NCBI GenBank assembly: GCA_011033025.1
Contig: WFMF01000015.1
Span: 62,001 to 126,000 of the forward strand
Direction: 5' to 3'
DNA length: 64,000 nucleotides
Origin: Beroe forskalii
Lineage: Eukaryota > Ctenophora > Nuda > Beroida > Beroidae
The stretch's first letter is position 1. Each line of letters opens with the position of its first letter. Both the position numbers and the translations under genes were made by a program. The notes beneath the pieces are model-generated. The model was given only the letters and a program-made list of their open reading frames with translations, ran no database searches and had not been told where the DNA came from. This document shows positions 25,302 to 40,900 of the stretch, piece by piece.

Positions 25302-27856
25302 ATGAACGAGCTGAGGAAATTGAAGCAGGAGTCTGGAGGAGGGTCCATGAATAATCTCACTGAAAAGGAGATTAATCTCATCAGAAAGGATCTCGATAAC
25401 AGGTTACCTTATAGTACCTTTCTTACCGGCCCCGAGACCAAGACGCTATTTGTCACTTAAAAGTTGAAACTTTCTCTCACAGTGTGAGTCTTCATTTTAA
25501 TTTACAATCAATATATTACTTAGAAAATCTCCCCCATTAGATTTTCATCCACTACGGTTCTACATTGACCAAACCCTGAAATTTTAGTATAGTTCCCTTT
25601 GATAACTCTGATAATTGATCTTGTAGTGCACTCAAGTAATTGTGTCAAGTAATTAGCTACTTAGCATGATAATCCCTCCATTTCAGTAAGATTAGACAAG
25701 TCCAAGACATGCAGGAAATAAAGAATGAGGTGGAAGGCATCAGAAACAGACTTGGTAAGAAAAACAAGTTAAACGGTTTTAATTTTCAGATCTAGTTAGA
25801 TAAAATTTATACTGTGAAAAACGCAGAAATGACTAAATGCTTATAATGAAAAGTTGCAGCCTACTGCCTAAAATTATCTCGTTGAGTGGTAAACTTGGTC
25901 CATCTCTTTTGAATGGTCTTCTATTATCATTCCCACTCCAGTGAAAGTTGAGATAGAAGCGAAGTCAGTGATGACTGACTGCAAGGAGTGCCTTAGAAAG
26001 TGTCAGCGCCTCAGTAGCGATGCTTCCCATTTCTCTGAAGCTATGCGCTGCCAGAGCAAAGCTACGTCTTCCCAGCTACAGTCCCTTAATGACAGCTGCG
26101 CACATTTGTCAGTGCTAAGGTAATTATGATGAATACAGGGGACGAATACAGTTCACTAATTAGTTGCATGGCTAATTGCTGTGTACACAGTGTGTGCGGT
26201 AGTGACGTCATTATCAGGGTTTAAAGTGGTGAGTTGATGAGGTTTCTGGTGGGTATGAGGGTTGTGTGATTTGATAGGAAACCAGGAAATACACGATGTA
26301 GGTAATAGGTATGCCCTGGCCCATCCTTGATAAGTGGTTAAGTCTGACGTTTTGTATTCATTGAATCAGCACATCAGTGTCCAGTTCACTCTGGTACCGG
26401 TAGCCTGTAACCTGGTGCCAAAGTGAACTGGTGTCACCTAGAAACCTTTAACACCTTGAAACCTTGACACAGCTTGACCTTCACATGATTTCGTAATTAC
26501 CCAATTACGGTAATTTATTGGAATTTTTAATCGACCCCTTATTTTGGCCAGAATCAGAAAAATATGAAGTTCTGATTTGGTTCTGAAATACCCAGAAGTG
26601 CACCACAGTTTTATCAAATTTCAACGAAGCAATTTGAAGATTTTGGCGAAACCGCGGCTTGGTACAATTTAGATTTTGGTCCCATTGGTGATGGAAATTC
26701 TAACGTTTGCGTACGGCGCGACGACATTTTGATGAACAAAGCCATTTTGCCAACAACTTGTTCAACATAAAGTGGCCGGCCGCGCGCGTGCTTTTTCCAG
26801 CTCAAATAAAGGTTTGAAATTTGGGTTATCTCGATTGACATACGGTTATTCCATTTCAGGTCCTCTGTTTCGGACCTTGAAGAACGTCTCTCGAGTTTGG
26901 AGGGCTCTGGAAGCAAGATTAACTCATACAGAAATGATTCGGGAACCCCGTCAAGTAAGTTTTGTTTATTTGCCGCATACGTGGGACGGAGTCGCAAGAA
27001 TCAATTAAAATGTGGCCAGTCAAGCGGCTTACCAACATGCACAGTAGCATGTGCCCATTGATTGCATGCTGTTTTGTGCTTAGTGAATGCGGGCTACTGT
27101 AAGATTAATGATTATGACACTGTACTGTACTGCTCAATTCGAATGATGTATCACGCCAATTGGCTCACGCCAAATGGCTCATCGTCATTTCACTGAGTCA
27201 CTGGTTTGTTGATTGACACGGGAGTTGTTCAAAAATTTCAATTTTCTAAATGTCCACAGGTTTGAAAGGCAGCTCAGAAACGCGAGGTTCCAGCTACATG
27301 TCAGATTTAGGGTTAAAGAGGAAGAAGGATAAAGAAGCCAAGAACAAAGCTTTGTTTGATGACCTGGATCTTTCACTCGGTAAGGGATCTTTAGGATTTG
27401 GCTCCAAATGTCAACGTTTGAGAGCTTGAGACAGAGAAGTTTTCAAAAAGGGAAGACGATTTAAATTGAAGTTGATACTTCCTACTCCCCCAAATTTTAT
27501 TCCCAGAATTTCCTCAGATTTGAGCCTAATGTCAGACATTGACGACGAAGAAATAACGTTGGACAAAAGTCTGGACATTTCACAGGATGAAAACAGCACC
27601 TTCAAGCTAGACAGTCCGAACGGAAGTAAGTCTTTTCAATTTCATGTCAAGATATTTAGACTTTGAGATCCAACTTTATTGTCGATGAACCTAAAACTAA
27701 AGCAACGAAAGCTTAAATGGGCAAAATTTGACGTTTGTGTTGCTAGACGCTCGTGTTTCAACTTTGAAAGTTCCCACATTTATAGGTGTCACTGGGTCTA
27801 TAGGTGGAGAATCGCTGGGGGCTGACTTGATATCAGACTCTCTGCTTTCTGATTAG
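25302..27856 (+). CDS. Coiled-coil protein of unknown function (7 exons, ~246 aa)
   Basis: Exons: 25302-25402, 25687-25754, 25942-26119, 26860-26954, 27260-27379, 27518-27625 and 27786-27856 (TAG). All six introns are GT-AG and every junction keeps frame; the total is 741 nt. The start is the first in-frame ATG (25302) after a TAA at 25266; an acceptor at 25286 (caatcaacag) would allow an additional upstream exon, so the N-terminus is uncertain. Residues ~1-135 are heptad-like (NLTEKEINLIRKDLDN, QVQDMQEIKNEVEGIRNRL, SVSDLEERLSSLEG), with a Cys pair CKECLRKC. Then come a basic patch LKRKKDKEAKNK and an acidic Ser/Asp-rich tail with repeats of LDLSL/LDKSLDIS. No signal peptide or membrane segment. 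I do not recognise the family. It faces actin tail to tail. Confidence 0.75.
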
Positions 27857-28593
27857 ATGACGCGTAACTGGAATGTCCGGTACTGAACTAACGGAAATGG
27901 GCAGAACACCATCGCATATCAGTAATTGGTTTCAACAGTATGTGATCGATTTTGAAATGAACTGCGATTTACATATTGCATTCAAAATCAAATGCAATCG
28001 ATGCTTTAGAGTTTGACCTATTATCAAGCAATTACCTATCTTGTGTAAATGATTGGCGTTGAATATGATTGTTTTGACTTTTATTCTAAAATAAGAGAAC
28101 TTTTAATTGATTTCAGATGTTTTTGATGATCAGTTTTATAAATCGCAGTGGTTTGGTTATGATCAGAGCAATTGTAACACGTGTGCTATTAGGTCAAATC
28201 TACCCACCATTCGATTCGAAAGATGGGTCAAAAGTCATTATTCCAACACTCATTAATAAGAAATCATCTTCCTCCTGAAGGCTGAGCCTGTTCAATGCTG
28301 CAATGAAAAAGCACTGGAAAATCTTATTCCTGCCCTTTTATCTTAACTTTCGACCTATGAGCACACAGAAGTAATTTTAATTTTCATGGGATTAGTTTTG
28401 GAATTATTGAAATGTATTAATTTTCATGGAGCATATCAATTATCATACCTCTTAAAAGAAGTCGATTAATGCTTCGAAGAATAATCAATATCAAATACAA
28501 AACATACAAATAAACACAAAATTCATAACAATATTCAATTCATATATCGCAAAATTCATCCAAAATATCACACATTCACGACAAATCCAGTAT
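27857..28593. other. Convergent intergenic gap
   Basis: 737 bp between the stop codons of the coiled-coil gene (+) and actin (-). AT-rich; both 3' UTRs must fall here. No repeat or RNA gene seen. Confidence 0.5.
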
Positions 28594-30885
<2,292 letters not shown>

Positions 30886-30925
30886 TCAGGAGATCAAAGG
30901 TATCTGAGTGTCTGTGAATCTAATA

Positions 30926-31002
30926 ATGCAAATGAAAGATTCATTCACGCGCGCCACACAAGGGAGAATTCCAAGAAAAATTGATATCATGACCATATAA
31001 GG
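30926..31002. promoter_or_regulatory. Actin promoter: CArG box and octamer
   Basis: A perfect CArG box, CCATATAAGG, is at 30993-31002, about 140 bp upstream of the actin ATG. A perfect POU octamer ATGCAAAT is at 30926-30933. CArG boxes bind SRF and are the classical control element of actin genes across animals, so the position fits. The transcription start was not located. Confidence 0.75.
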
Positions 31003-31059
31003 GCATAAATTCACGTATCGATGCAAAGTTATTTCACGCGGAAATTCAAACGCGTATGA

Positions 31060-31340
31060 ATTTAATCGTGTGCCCAGCCGGCACAAAGAAACCAAACCAA
31101 AAATAAACCAATGAAAAACGTTTTTCTTTGGTTTAATTTTGGTTTTCGTCAAACGTTATTTCTAAACTTTTTTGATACGTTTAATAGACGGATCTGTAGA
31201 AACGTTTACACCAAAACCAAAATTAAACGTTTCTGATACGTTTATTTTGGTTTATATATAACGTTTTCTACAAAACCATAAATAAACGTATGTGGAACGA
31301 TTATTTATGGTTTACAGAAAAGTAACTTGTGGATTGAAGT
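31060..31340. repeat. Degenerate AAACGTTT / TTTTGGTTTA repeats upstream of actin
   Basis: Within ~280 bp the strings AACGTTT/AAACGTT and TTTTGGTTTA/AAACCAAAA alternate repeatedly in both orientations. They are too irregular for a simple satellite. They lie 200-480 bp upstream of actin. Confidence 0.6.
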
Positions 31341-32431
31341 TTCGTTCCATAGAAACCTCAAGTAAACTTTTTAAAAATGTGTATTTTTCGTTCACGAAAA
31401 AACCTGTTTATCACAAACCCTATGTGTAGCACCCACAAGGGCTTTAAAATCAAACTTGATCCGGCTGTTCAGGTTATTACTTTATTAGAAATTCCCACCC
31501 CATAGCAGTCACGGACTGATGGCTCGCTCTGTTGCAGATATGTCCACTGCAGGCTCTTCTCCACTTCCCCCGCACAACTTCGCTGGTAATCTCTTCAAGA
31601 AAAAACAGTATAATTACTATTACCGCCCTTTCTTTCACTTTCAGTCGCCGTGTTTCTCAGCAAATTTCACCGCAGCTTTCAGCTCTCTTTTCTTTCTTCA
31701 TACCCCAGCTCATGCTTGACCGCATCACTGACACTCCTCAAACTCACTCTTGAATTGCTCACATTTACTCTGCTGTATCCGAGTTTCCTGATTTTTGATC
31801 GGAATCCGCCTCAAGTCTCAACTGATGAATCGATCCAGCTGCTGACTCTGCTCTTGCTCTCTTGACAAGAAAACAGCGGACAGCTGTCAAAACCAAATTT
31901 GACTGAGTAGACTAGACTTGTCAAACTTCATCACTGTCGTCTTGCAGTACAGTTGACCTCCCCCTTTTCACCAAACACAGCATTGAAGTTCATCCGTTGA
32001 TCGCCACACTGTGCAGATTTTCTAGCGAGAATTTAATGCGTGATCTTTACACTATATAACTATAAGTATAAAGGCCCCAAAACCGCAAAAGTCGTCGCTG
32101 AATTATCTCCTTAAAATTGGATGAGGCCGTTTCAAACCCATGCGACTCCTCCGAACACACTTTACTCAACTCATCATATCGTAACTCATCATATCGTAAC
32201 TCATCATATCGTAACGCATCATAACGTTTAATGCCTGAATAAATCCAAAAGTAGCGATTTCAATAAGTTCTACAAAACGTCCGTGCTAACTCACGTGCAA
32301 TTGTAGCATTAGAACCTAATTTCACACACATTAATTGTTTTGAACAAAATCAAGTCAAAATCCCATGTATATATTGATTTCCAAATGCCTAATTTCTACA
32401 AAACTTCCGCAATGTGTTCATGCTATTTCAT
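31341..32431. other. Intergenic between actin upstream repeats and duplication copy 2
   Basis: No gene seen. At about 32167-32226 a 15 bp unit (CTCATCATATCGTAA) is repeated about four times. Confidence 0.55.
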
Positions 32432-34117
32432 CTCCCACCCCATCAGTCTCCTCACTACCCCCCCAACAACACCTGCGCTATATAAATTCATAAAAGAGGG
32501 GCAGAAAAACAAAAAAAGAAGAGGGGGGGCGGTGCGCGTTTATTATGCGGGGTGTTTTAAAAAGGGAAGGGGTTTTTACAGGGGAAAATGAGAGGGGGCT
32601 AATAATATAAAGGGGGCAGAGGGGTGTATTGTGTTTTATTGGGGGCCCCCGCGTTACAATAGGCGGATGGGACCTGTTCACGGCTGAAAACTAAAAGGAC
32701 ATTCTTTTAACCGCCTAATCCTCGCACATTTGCAAACTTTACCCCAAATATAAATAGGCGGTTTTGCATGACGTCAGCAGCATTGACCCTTTCCCAAAAT
32801 TTTTGGGAAAAAACCCGCCTTTTTTCCGGGGAGGCGGGGTTTTAAACATCTACAAAAACCCCGGTCCCACAGGGCCCCCACACCTCTTTGGAACCTTACA
32901 ATCTGATGGCCCCCCATATAATGGAGGGGGCAATTGATAATATAATGACTTTGATAATAATAATAATAGAAGACTTTTGGGGGGCCGACCAGTGAAAAGA
33001 AACCAGCAGAAGAAAAAACCGAGGTCGGTAGCTCTGTGTTTTATAGATAAAATCCCCCCTCTTATTTCGGGGGCAAAAATTAGTGTGTTGTACTTTGGTC
33101 TAAAAACATTTAACAATGACAGAACAACACTTTGGGGGCGAAAAACACACATTGAACAAAAACATGGGCCATCTCAAAAGGGGCAACTGATCTGAAAAAA
33201 GGAGAGCAAAAAAACTAAGAGGAGGGGGGGGAAACGGGAGGGGGAAGTAGGGGGGCAGTGAAGGGGGTAAAAATAAGAAGAGGGGGGTAGAACGGGGAGG
33301 TAAAGGGGAAAGGTAGGGGAATGGGGGGGAAAGAGTTCCCTTTTTTTACAAGGGCCCAAATGCAAGGAGGGAAAGAAAAGGGAGTTTTTCCCCCAAAGGA
33401 TAAATGGGTAGAATCTTTAAACTTAAATTGAACCTCATAAGGAGGCATAAAACCTTATATCCACCACATACGAGTGGTCATAACCATGAGGTGTAAAAAA
33501 TGGAAATAGCAAGCTACCTAAAGACCAGTGGATTTTGGGGGGCCCTTTCCCCAAGTTCCAAGTCCAGGGATTTAAAGATGTCACCATAAAATCATGATAT
33601 AAAAAAAGGGGAAGAAGTTAAAAGGGAATTGAAAGGAGTGGGATGATAACTGATAAGGCATGATTGATTGACCATAGATAGATTGATGGTAAACGATATT
33701 ATATGATAATTTTTAAAGTTAGTTACCTCCCGTCATTTTATGGGTTGAAAATAAAAATCAGAAAGAAACGACGCAAAATTTGGGGGGCCCCCCCAAAAAC
33801 CCAACAAAACGGCGCCCAAATCTAACTCTAAAATCACACATGCTATATAATGCCTGCGGCCGACTCCTCTCTCACCAAAGCTTTTGGGGAAAGGGAGAAT
33901 GTCATTCTAAAAAGGGGAACCCATATCTATTTATTTTTTATTAAACGTATGTACTGGGTATGATGTCAAGCATAATATAACATTATATTATGATAATTAT
34001 TATCTATGTGTTGAAAATCAAGGCAAAACAATCAAGTGTTGAAGTCCACAGGTGATATGCAGGAAAATTCACACTCGCACGAGTACCTTTGAACCGAGAG
34101 GAGAAGACCGCAATTAA

Positions 34118-35663
34118 CACTTAAAGTGTTTGGTGGGCATATTCTGCCCAAACTCGAAATTAAATAAATTTTACACAAAAATGCAAATAGTTAGCGGCAT
34201 CAATTTCTCAGTAGCTTCCTAAATATGGCCAATTTGAAGGTAGCTCAATTGGCAATCCCCGAGTGTTTAGATTTCAGAATATGAAAACACCACTTTTTGG
34301 GCAAATTTGCCTACCAAATTTGCCAATTTGGGTTAGTAAATGCTGCCCAATTGGGCAAAATAATTCTGTGGGCAAGATTTGGCCCAACTGTAGTGGGTGA
34401 AAAGTGTCCTCCAAAAACGTTTGGGCAAATTTCACCCAATTCTTGGGCAAACTGTGACCAATTCTTGGGCGAATCGTGTCCAATCCTTGGGTGAATTTGT
34501 CCAATTGATTGGGCATTATGCCCATTTCCCTAATACCTCAGAATATGTCTCAAATAATTGGCCAGTAATGTCAAAAAGTTGGGAAATGACATGGAAAACG
34601 TCACAAATTCAATAGATTTAACCCGTTGCATTTTTAAACAATTTTATGGCAGTTGTCACTTTTCTAGCGTTTGATTTGAATTCTCAATTAATTGTTCAAC
34701 TCTTATCAAGACAGTTCAAGAAGCAAGGGGTTACTGAAATTCATAAAAGCATTGAAATTGCCTTTGAAGGCATGTAAAATGTGGCGGTCTTTAACTTTGT
34801 ATACCTAACATAGAAATTAGCATAAATCCGAATCCTTAGAGCTACTAAGAAGTTCGATGCTCAGCCAGCAGATTTTTTTAGTCAAGGGAAGTGAAATCGA
34901 TAATATGCATGAGATTTATGGGGTGTGGATCATCTCATCTGAAGGAGTTCTTGCGTTTAATTCAATTATCAACCATAGATGATCATGAACATGAAGTTTT
35001 TTCACTTTATTAGAACATCCATCAAAAGTGTGTGATATATTTTTCAAAGAAATTTCACTTTTCTTCTCATAAGTCCATAATGATTAAAAAATCGAGAAAC
35101 ATTGTTGCAATCTATGGAAATACACCTTTGAAGTGATTTGGGCAAATAATACCCAAGCAATGAAATTGGATATAAATCGCCCAATTATTTGGGCACAAAA
35201 TGTCCAAATTCCTTGGGTAAAAATACAACCAAACCTTCATCGAGAATATCTCTATTATTCTTCCCAATTTTTATCCAAAAATTTTGTTGTGAGTTTAAAG
35301 AACAATTTCTAACTTATATCAGCATGCTTTCAAGTTTGCAATTTGAGTAATAAAATGTTCGAAATACAAAAAGCTAAATTTGGTAAAAATGAGTTGGGCG
35401 AATTCTGCCCAATGGGCAGTTTTGCCCAATACAGTATCACCCATGAAAGTGACCAACAGAGACTCAAAATGAAATATTGTAGCTCCATACTCCAATATGC
35501 CACCAAATTCGGTTGTAAAATAATGTTAGATACCTTGTTCTATATCTTTTCCTGTTTTTTAACCTCTATCATGATTTATCTTTCTGATATACGAACTTAA
35601 AGATTGGGCAAAATTTACCCACCAAACACTTTACGCAAGTTTAAAAGCCAAACACTTTAAGTG
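34118..35663. mobile_element. 1,546 bp TTAA-targeting element (piggyBac-like, non-autonomous)
   Basis: It begins CACTTAAAGTGTTTGG and ends with the exact inverse; both sides are flanked by TTAA (34114-34117 and 35664-35667), while copy 1 of the duplication has a single TTAA there. The first ~400 bp and last ~500 bp are crowded with TTGGGCAAA/TTTGCCCAA-like motifs in both orientations, the look of subterminal transposase-binding sites. Near the right end the terminus is partly repeated (GTAAAGTGTTTGGTGGG in inverse). No transposase frame. TTAA duplication is the hallmark of piggyBac; some other groups also use TTAA, so the family is inferred. Confidence 0.88.
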
Positions 35664-35995
35664 TTAATTGACAGCATATTCCGTACATAATATGTCGGTG
35701 GTACTACATATGGAATGTTTTTATTATAATAAATACAAACGAAAATTACACGTCCAAAGTTACTGTGTATTTCTGACATCTGCCTCACTATTTTGTTAAA
35801 TTCCATGTATTTTACATACACACACAAACACACTCCTCTTGATTTAATACAAACATACATACCCACACACACGTAGTGACGAAGCTGACGAGCAAGGCGC
35901 GCAGAGAGTGAGAGGAAATGCTGACTTATGATCAAGCGAAGACATGATGATGATAATGATCTATGTACATTCACCTGTACAATCATTAGACGAGA

Positions 35996-36496
35996 CACGT
36001 GACCAACGCGTCACGTGACTGCTTGTACTCCGGCGAGAGCACGTGACCAGGTAACGCGCAGCGCACGTGCCACGTGACTGCCGCGCAATGGTCACGTGAC
36101 CCGGCAGCTCACACAGAACGACATAGAATGGAAGTGGCCCTCTCAATTGAGTTCACGGGTGTTGGCGGTCTGTGTAGGAGAATATATAATGTACGCGTGT
36201 GGGAGATGATAAAAGGGAGGGGTGGTTGCCGGAGCAGGGAGGGGTATTATACCGCGTCAAAACAATAGCAGTTTATTACTAAGGAGGACGTTAATATACG
36301 CGTCTTGTATTGTGTTTTAGGGCTCGTGTTTTTGGGAATTATAGGAGAAAAGATGATGGAGTTCGGCACCGCAGAAGAGCAGATCACGTGACCGGCACGT
36401 GCTCATACAACGTCTGGTGCTAGCAACGCCTGCACAGCTGAACATAAAGCCAGCTAGACAGCAAACCGTTTCTAAGTAACATGTCAAAAGGCACGT
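35996..36496. promoter_or_regulatory. E-box cluster in copy 2
   Basis: Same CACGTG sites as the cluster at 21936-22436, shifted by 14,060 bp; six occur within 35996-36098. All core sites are kept between the copies. Confidence 0.7.
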
Positions 36497-37923
36497 GACA
36501 TGCCGCACGGCGCCCATTGGTCAGCCGAGCCCGCTCAACGCTCATTGGACGACACGGGGCTGAGTCACAAATAATGATGTGTACAGTGTAGTGGTACACG
36601 GGTATAAGCAATTACCTTGGAGTGCATAATTGAGTCGTAATCACGACTCAGTTAGTGCAGATCACGATTTGCAGCGTATATTATATAATATGAACGCTAA
36701 TTGGCATCAGTAACACACGCTACCTGGAAATGCAGGTAAAACAAGCCACACACACACATCCCATGTCTGTGTGTGTGTGTTTGTCGGTAACGGATAGCAT
36801 AATCATATTATATTGTGCATAATTATACTCATTTCAGGCGGGAGCGCGGGAAGCGGACTTATCATGAGCGCAACGGAGTGTTCCCTAAGTGTTCCCTTTG
36901 AGAGAGGCAGTCCTTTGTGATTGAGGGTTATGATGCGTAAAAATAGGGCCCCCTCATAGTTTCAAAAGGCCCCCTCAAGAATTCGGGGGTTTGGGTAAGT
37001 TCATCGTAGTAAAAGTTTCCCACTATGGGTGAACCCCAACCCCTACGTTCCTAGGAACCTCTAGGAAACAACGGGAACCTCTAGGAAACAACGGGTTACA
37101 TACTGGAGTTAGGGAAAGGATCTACGAAAGACAGTTTGAGGGCAGATTTTAATACTCTCGACAAGCATTATCATCAATCAAAGCTCGACAGAAACCTTAC
37201 ATCTCATGTTGCGAAGAATCTCGAAAGCAAATATAACAAAAGAATGGCGTGTCTGGAACTGTCTATTTAGCTGCACTGCACACGGTACCGCAGCACTCAA
37301 CAGAACGCTCCCAGTCTCGCGAGAGTCTGACGAAAACTCCGCACAAGTTGAAAACAGGCTTTACAATATTATGCTATATATATGAGGACAGGAACTACAC
37401 GCAGTATTTATATAATATTTTTATAACATCAATGTTGCGAAAAAATTCGCTAGGGAAGTCGTATAAGGATGCTATACTGCAAGGTTCATAGCTACTTGAA
37501 AAGTTCTACAAGTCGGGCATGTTGGGCTCGCGATGATATGTTATTATTTATACATTCTGCTATATATTCCAGAACTTGTGTAGTACACCCAGCAGTCAGC
37601 AGTAGCTGGAGTATATATAATGTGGCAGGAGGGAATGCAGTGTGAAGTCAGTAACACACTACTCTCAGCTATGATAATGACGTCACTCCCAACCACTCAC
37701 TGTATTTGTGAGTATATTTGTAGTGGAGCTACGAGAGAAACACGTTAAATGTACAAGAAATGTCACTCGCGTTATATATTATGTAAATTGTAACTCGCTA
37801 TATACAGAGTACATGTCGGTACACGGTCACTTTATGTCTCTCGTGAAGAATTCCTGACACCTGCTCTTTTCGAAGTACTTTGGCACTTTGTCGAACCTGC
37901 TCAATACGACGGATGATTAAATT

Positions 37924-40900
37924 GATGAAGCGAAGAGAGACGGATTTGATAAAGCGTAACAAGTCTTAAGAAAGGGTTCAGCAGTGGGCAGCACAGAGCT
38001 ACAACGTTTCATTCCACCAGCAATAATTGACAGGAATTTCAACATTACTTAAGTGTACAAATGTCGACGAGTTTGAACAGTGCCGGCTTGATCATGTGTC
38101 CCAAACCTTGGAACTGTCCTGAGGCAGAAACTGAAACACCTAAGGACTTGAAACGTCCACTTCATGCGATATGGAGGAAACACTCCGAGTTTTGAGTGCT
38201 TCAAGTCAATAGTTGTTTCAGTGACAGTCCCAGGACAAATCTAAGTTTTGGGTCACGTGACCAAGTCGGCACAACTCAAATGAGAACAGAGTCTCCAACA
38301 CAACACACGCGCGATGGCCACTTCCTCCAGAGGTTTAGCATACAAGACCTCGCAGAGTCAGCTGAGGTGCTCATGTGGGATAAAATGCGACAAATTCCGG
38401 GCGAAGCCGGACAACGTGCACAAAACGAAGTCTCTCTCGGTCATTGAATGCCGTACGCCGTACCGAGGAAGGGTATGATTTCTTTACGTCGGCAATTCAT
38501 GGCTAATGCTGGGATATATTAATGATAATAGATTGATATATGGCAGTATAATTATAAGCATTAAGCGGGGTTATGGAAACATCAAACAATGTACGCATTT
38601 CAACAAAAATCTTACATACAACAAATTCTTCCTCGGATGAAATCACCAATTTTTCTCAAAATTGCAATAAATATTCGAATATTTCTCCCTGGCGAAGTGT
38701 TAGGAGGGGATGGTGGGAGTCGATTAGCACTCACTTACACCAAGCTACTGGATATAAAATTACTAAATCCCGCGCAACAAACTTTACTAACACCTCAAAC
38801 AAAGGAAATATACTCTTAAACTTTATTAATTAGCGGGAAACAACGAAAATGTGAAACAAAAGTCTGAAGACCGACTTGCGAAAATATAATAATTATCTAG
38901 TATTCACTATTCAACATGTTATATTATTGCAATATTTGTTATATATTGAAATAAAATTCCGGAATAACAAAGTTATTAATACAAGCGAGAAGGAGAAGGA
39001 AGGGAATCCTCTAAAAAGAACCACCAACCGCTTCTAAGAATTCAAAGAGAAAATACGAGCAAAATATATCATAATATACCGAATTATTATCACACATGAG
39101 AAAAATATGCAGCAACGAACACCTCTGGCGCGCGAGAAACGGTTTGCGGTTCTAAGGCACAAACTCACCACTTTAAAGTATGATAATGACGTCATCTGAA
39201 CCGCCTACTTCCCTTGAGCGCATTATTATTACAATGCCATCAGTGTATCAGAATATATATGTGCACATGCATAATATAGCTCACGTATTATATAGTGTTA
39301 TTTAATGTTATATATAGTGTTATTTAATGTGTGCTCACAGTTCAGTAAGCACTAAGCAATGTTCTAAATATAAGGCAATGTTCTAAACATGGGTCAATAA
39401 ATTAGCGGATAGTTTTATTTTAGCAAGGGCTGCCGGCCACGTAGCACTGGAGTTGTATTTGAAAGAAGTCCAGTCAGTTATCAAGACCTAATTGGTAGGC
39501 AGAATACAAAATAAAGGGCCTTCATCTTCAGACTTATTACGGCTCTAATGAGGTTGGTTCTACATCCACAAATTGTAAGACTTATGATGATATGTTAGAA
39601 GAGACTCAAGCAATGAACTGATAATGAAACGACCAGCCTGGCCATCACCAAGCCACATTAAACGTGACCGAACGAGAGAATGTGCAATTAATGAGGTGAT
39701 TACCTCAAGGTCACGCTTCAGAGTGTCAACTAATTACATAATTACCCAATTACACATCATTCATTGAGTGTGTTGTGTAGTGAACGGAATTGCACTGTAG
39801 TGAGACAGATTTATTGGGTTTGAACGGTGGAGCATGTCATTCAAGTGGTGAGAATCAAGTGTTCGATTCAGACAGGCTTGTAACTTGTTCGAGTTAAAGC
39901 CCCTCAAAAATTCTTGTCCAGAACGGGTCCAACAGAAGCTTCTGCTAAGGGAAAATACGAGTAAGTATTCTATAATTTAGTAACTGTACAGTATTTATTT
40001 CAATAACACAGCACAAGATGAATCCTTGAACCTCAAAACGAGCGATGTGGTGAGAAACATTGACTGAGTAAACCGGAAATGAAGAAGACTCAACACTCAA
40101 ACTCACAGTAACACGAGGATAATTAAATGATAATTTTACTTGATTTCATTATACTACGGCGGGAAGAAACTTGTTAATACCTTTTAAATATGTAATCGTG
40201 AATTGTGACTGTTTCCAAGCTAAACAAACAAGCAAAGTTATGATTCAAGAGGAATGGAAATTTGTAATACATTTAATATTTATCCAAATAAAATATTATT
40301 GAAGGATCGTTATATATACTGAATACTGGGGAATAATATTTTTAGACTTTCAGGCTCCTGCACAAAATATATATTTATCCTGCTATATACCAAATAAAAA
40401 GGTCACGTGACACATTTCCGACCAATCAAAAAGCTCTCCTACGCGATGAGTAACCAATGGGAAATAAGGAAATAAGGGAAAGCGGCAGCGCTCATCAACA
40501 CGATCAGTATTACATTTACAGCTCTCAAGAGAGAGAGAGTGGGGCATTGTTCTGAAAAATGTACACCTGAGTATACACTGAACACTGAGAATAACTGACG
40601 ATTTCAACTCATTTTCAGTAAAACCTGCTAACTTCGTCACTCAACGTATTGAGCACAACATCCGACAACATTACTAGGAGATTAGTGAGGTTTGATGCTC
40701 TGGAACGATCACAACTCGATATATTAGCAGTGTTAATTGTCATGGCAACTTAGCTGATAATTACCAGGGATACACAACTCGTTTCCTAGCACTATGTTAC
40801 ATACTTTGTACAGTGTGTACTCTCAGTGATTATTATTTCATTAGGAGTAAGTTAATTATTAATGCAGTCCCTGGATTTTGTATAGCAAGATCGTGAGAAC

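Larger units (their letters stand above)
32432..37923 (+). repeat. Segmental duplication, copy 2 (interrupted)
   Basis: Matches 19842-23843 in direct orientation about 12.5-14 kb away. The first part (32432-34000) aligns end to end but is heavily altered: dinucleotide runs are shortened and many positions are replaced by runs of G, C, A or T. After ~34000 the copies are almost identical, differing in single bases and short repeat lengths. It contains the 1,546 bp TTAA-flanked insertion at 34118-35663 and a second set of CACGTG sites (35996-36098). TGACGTCA at 37678-37685 corresponds to TGACATCA in copy 1. Confidence 0.9.
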
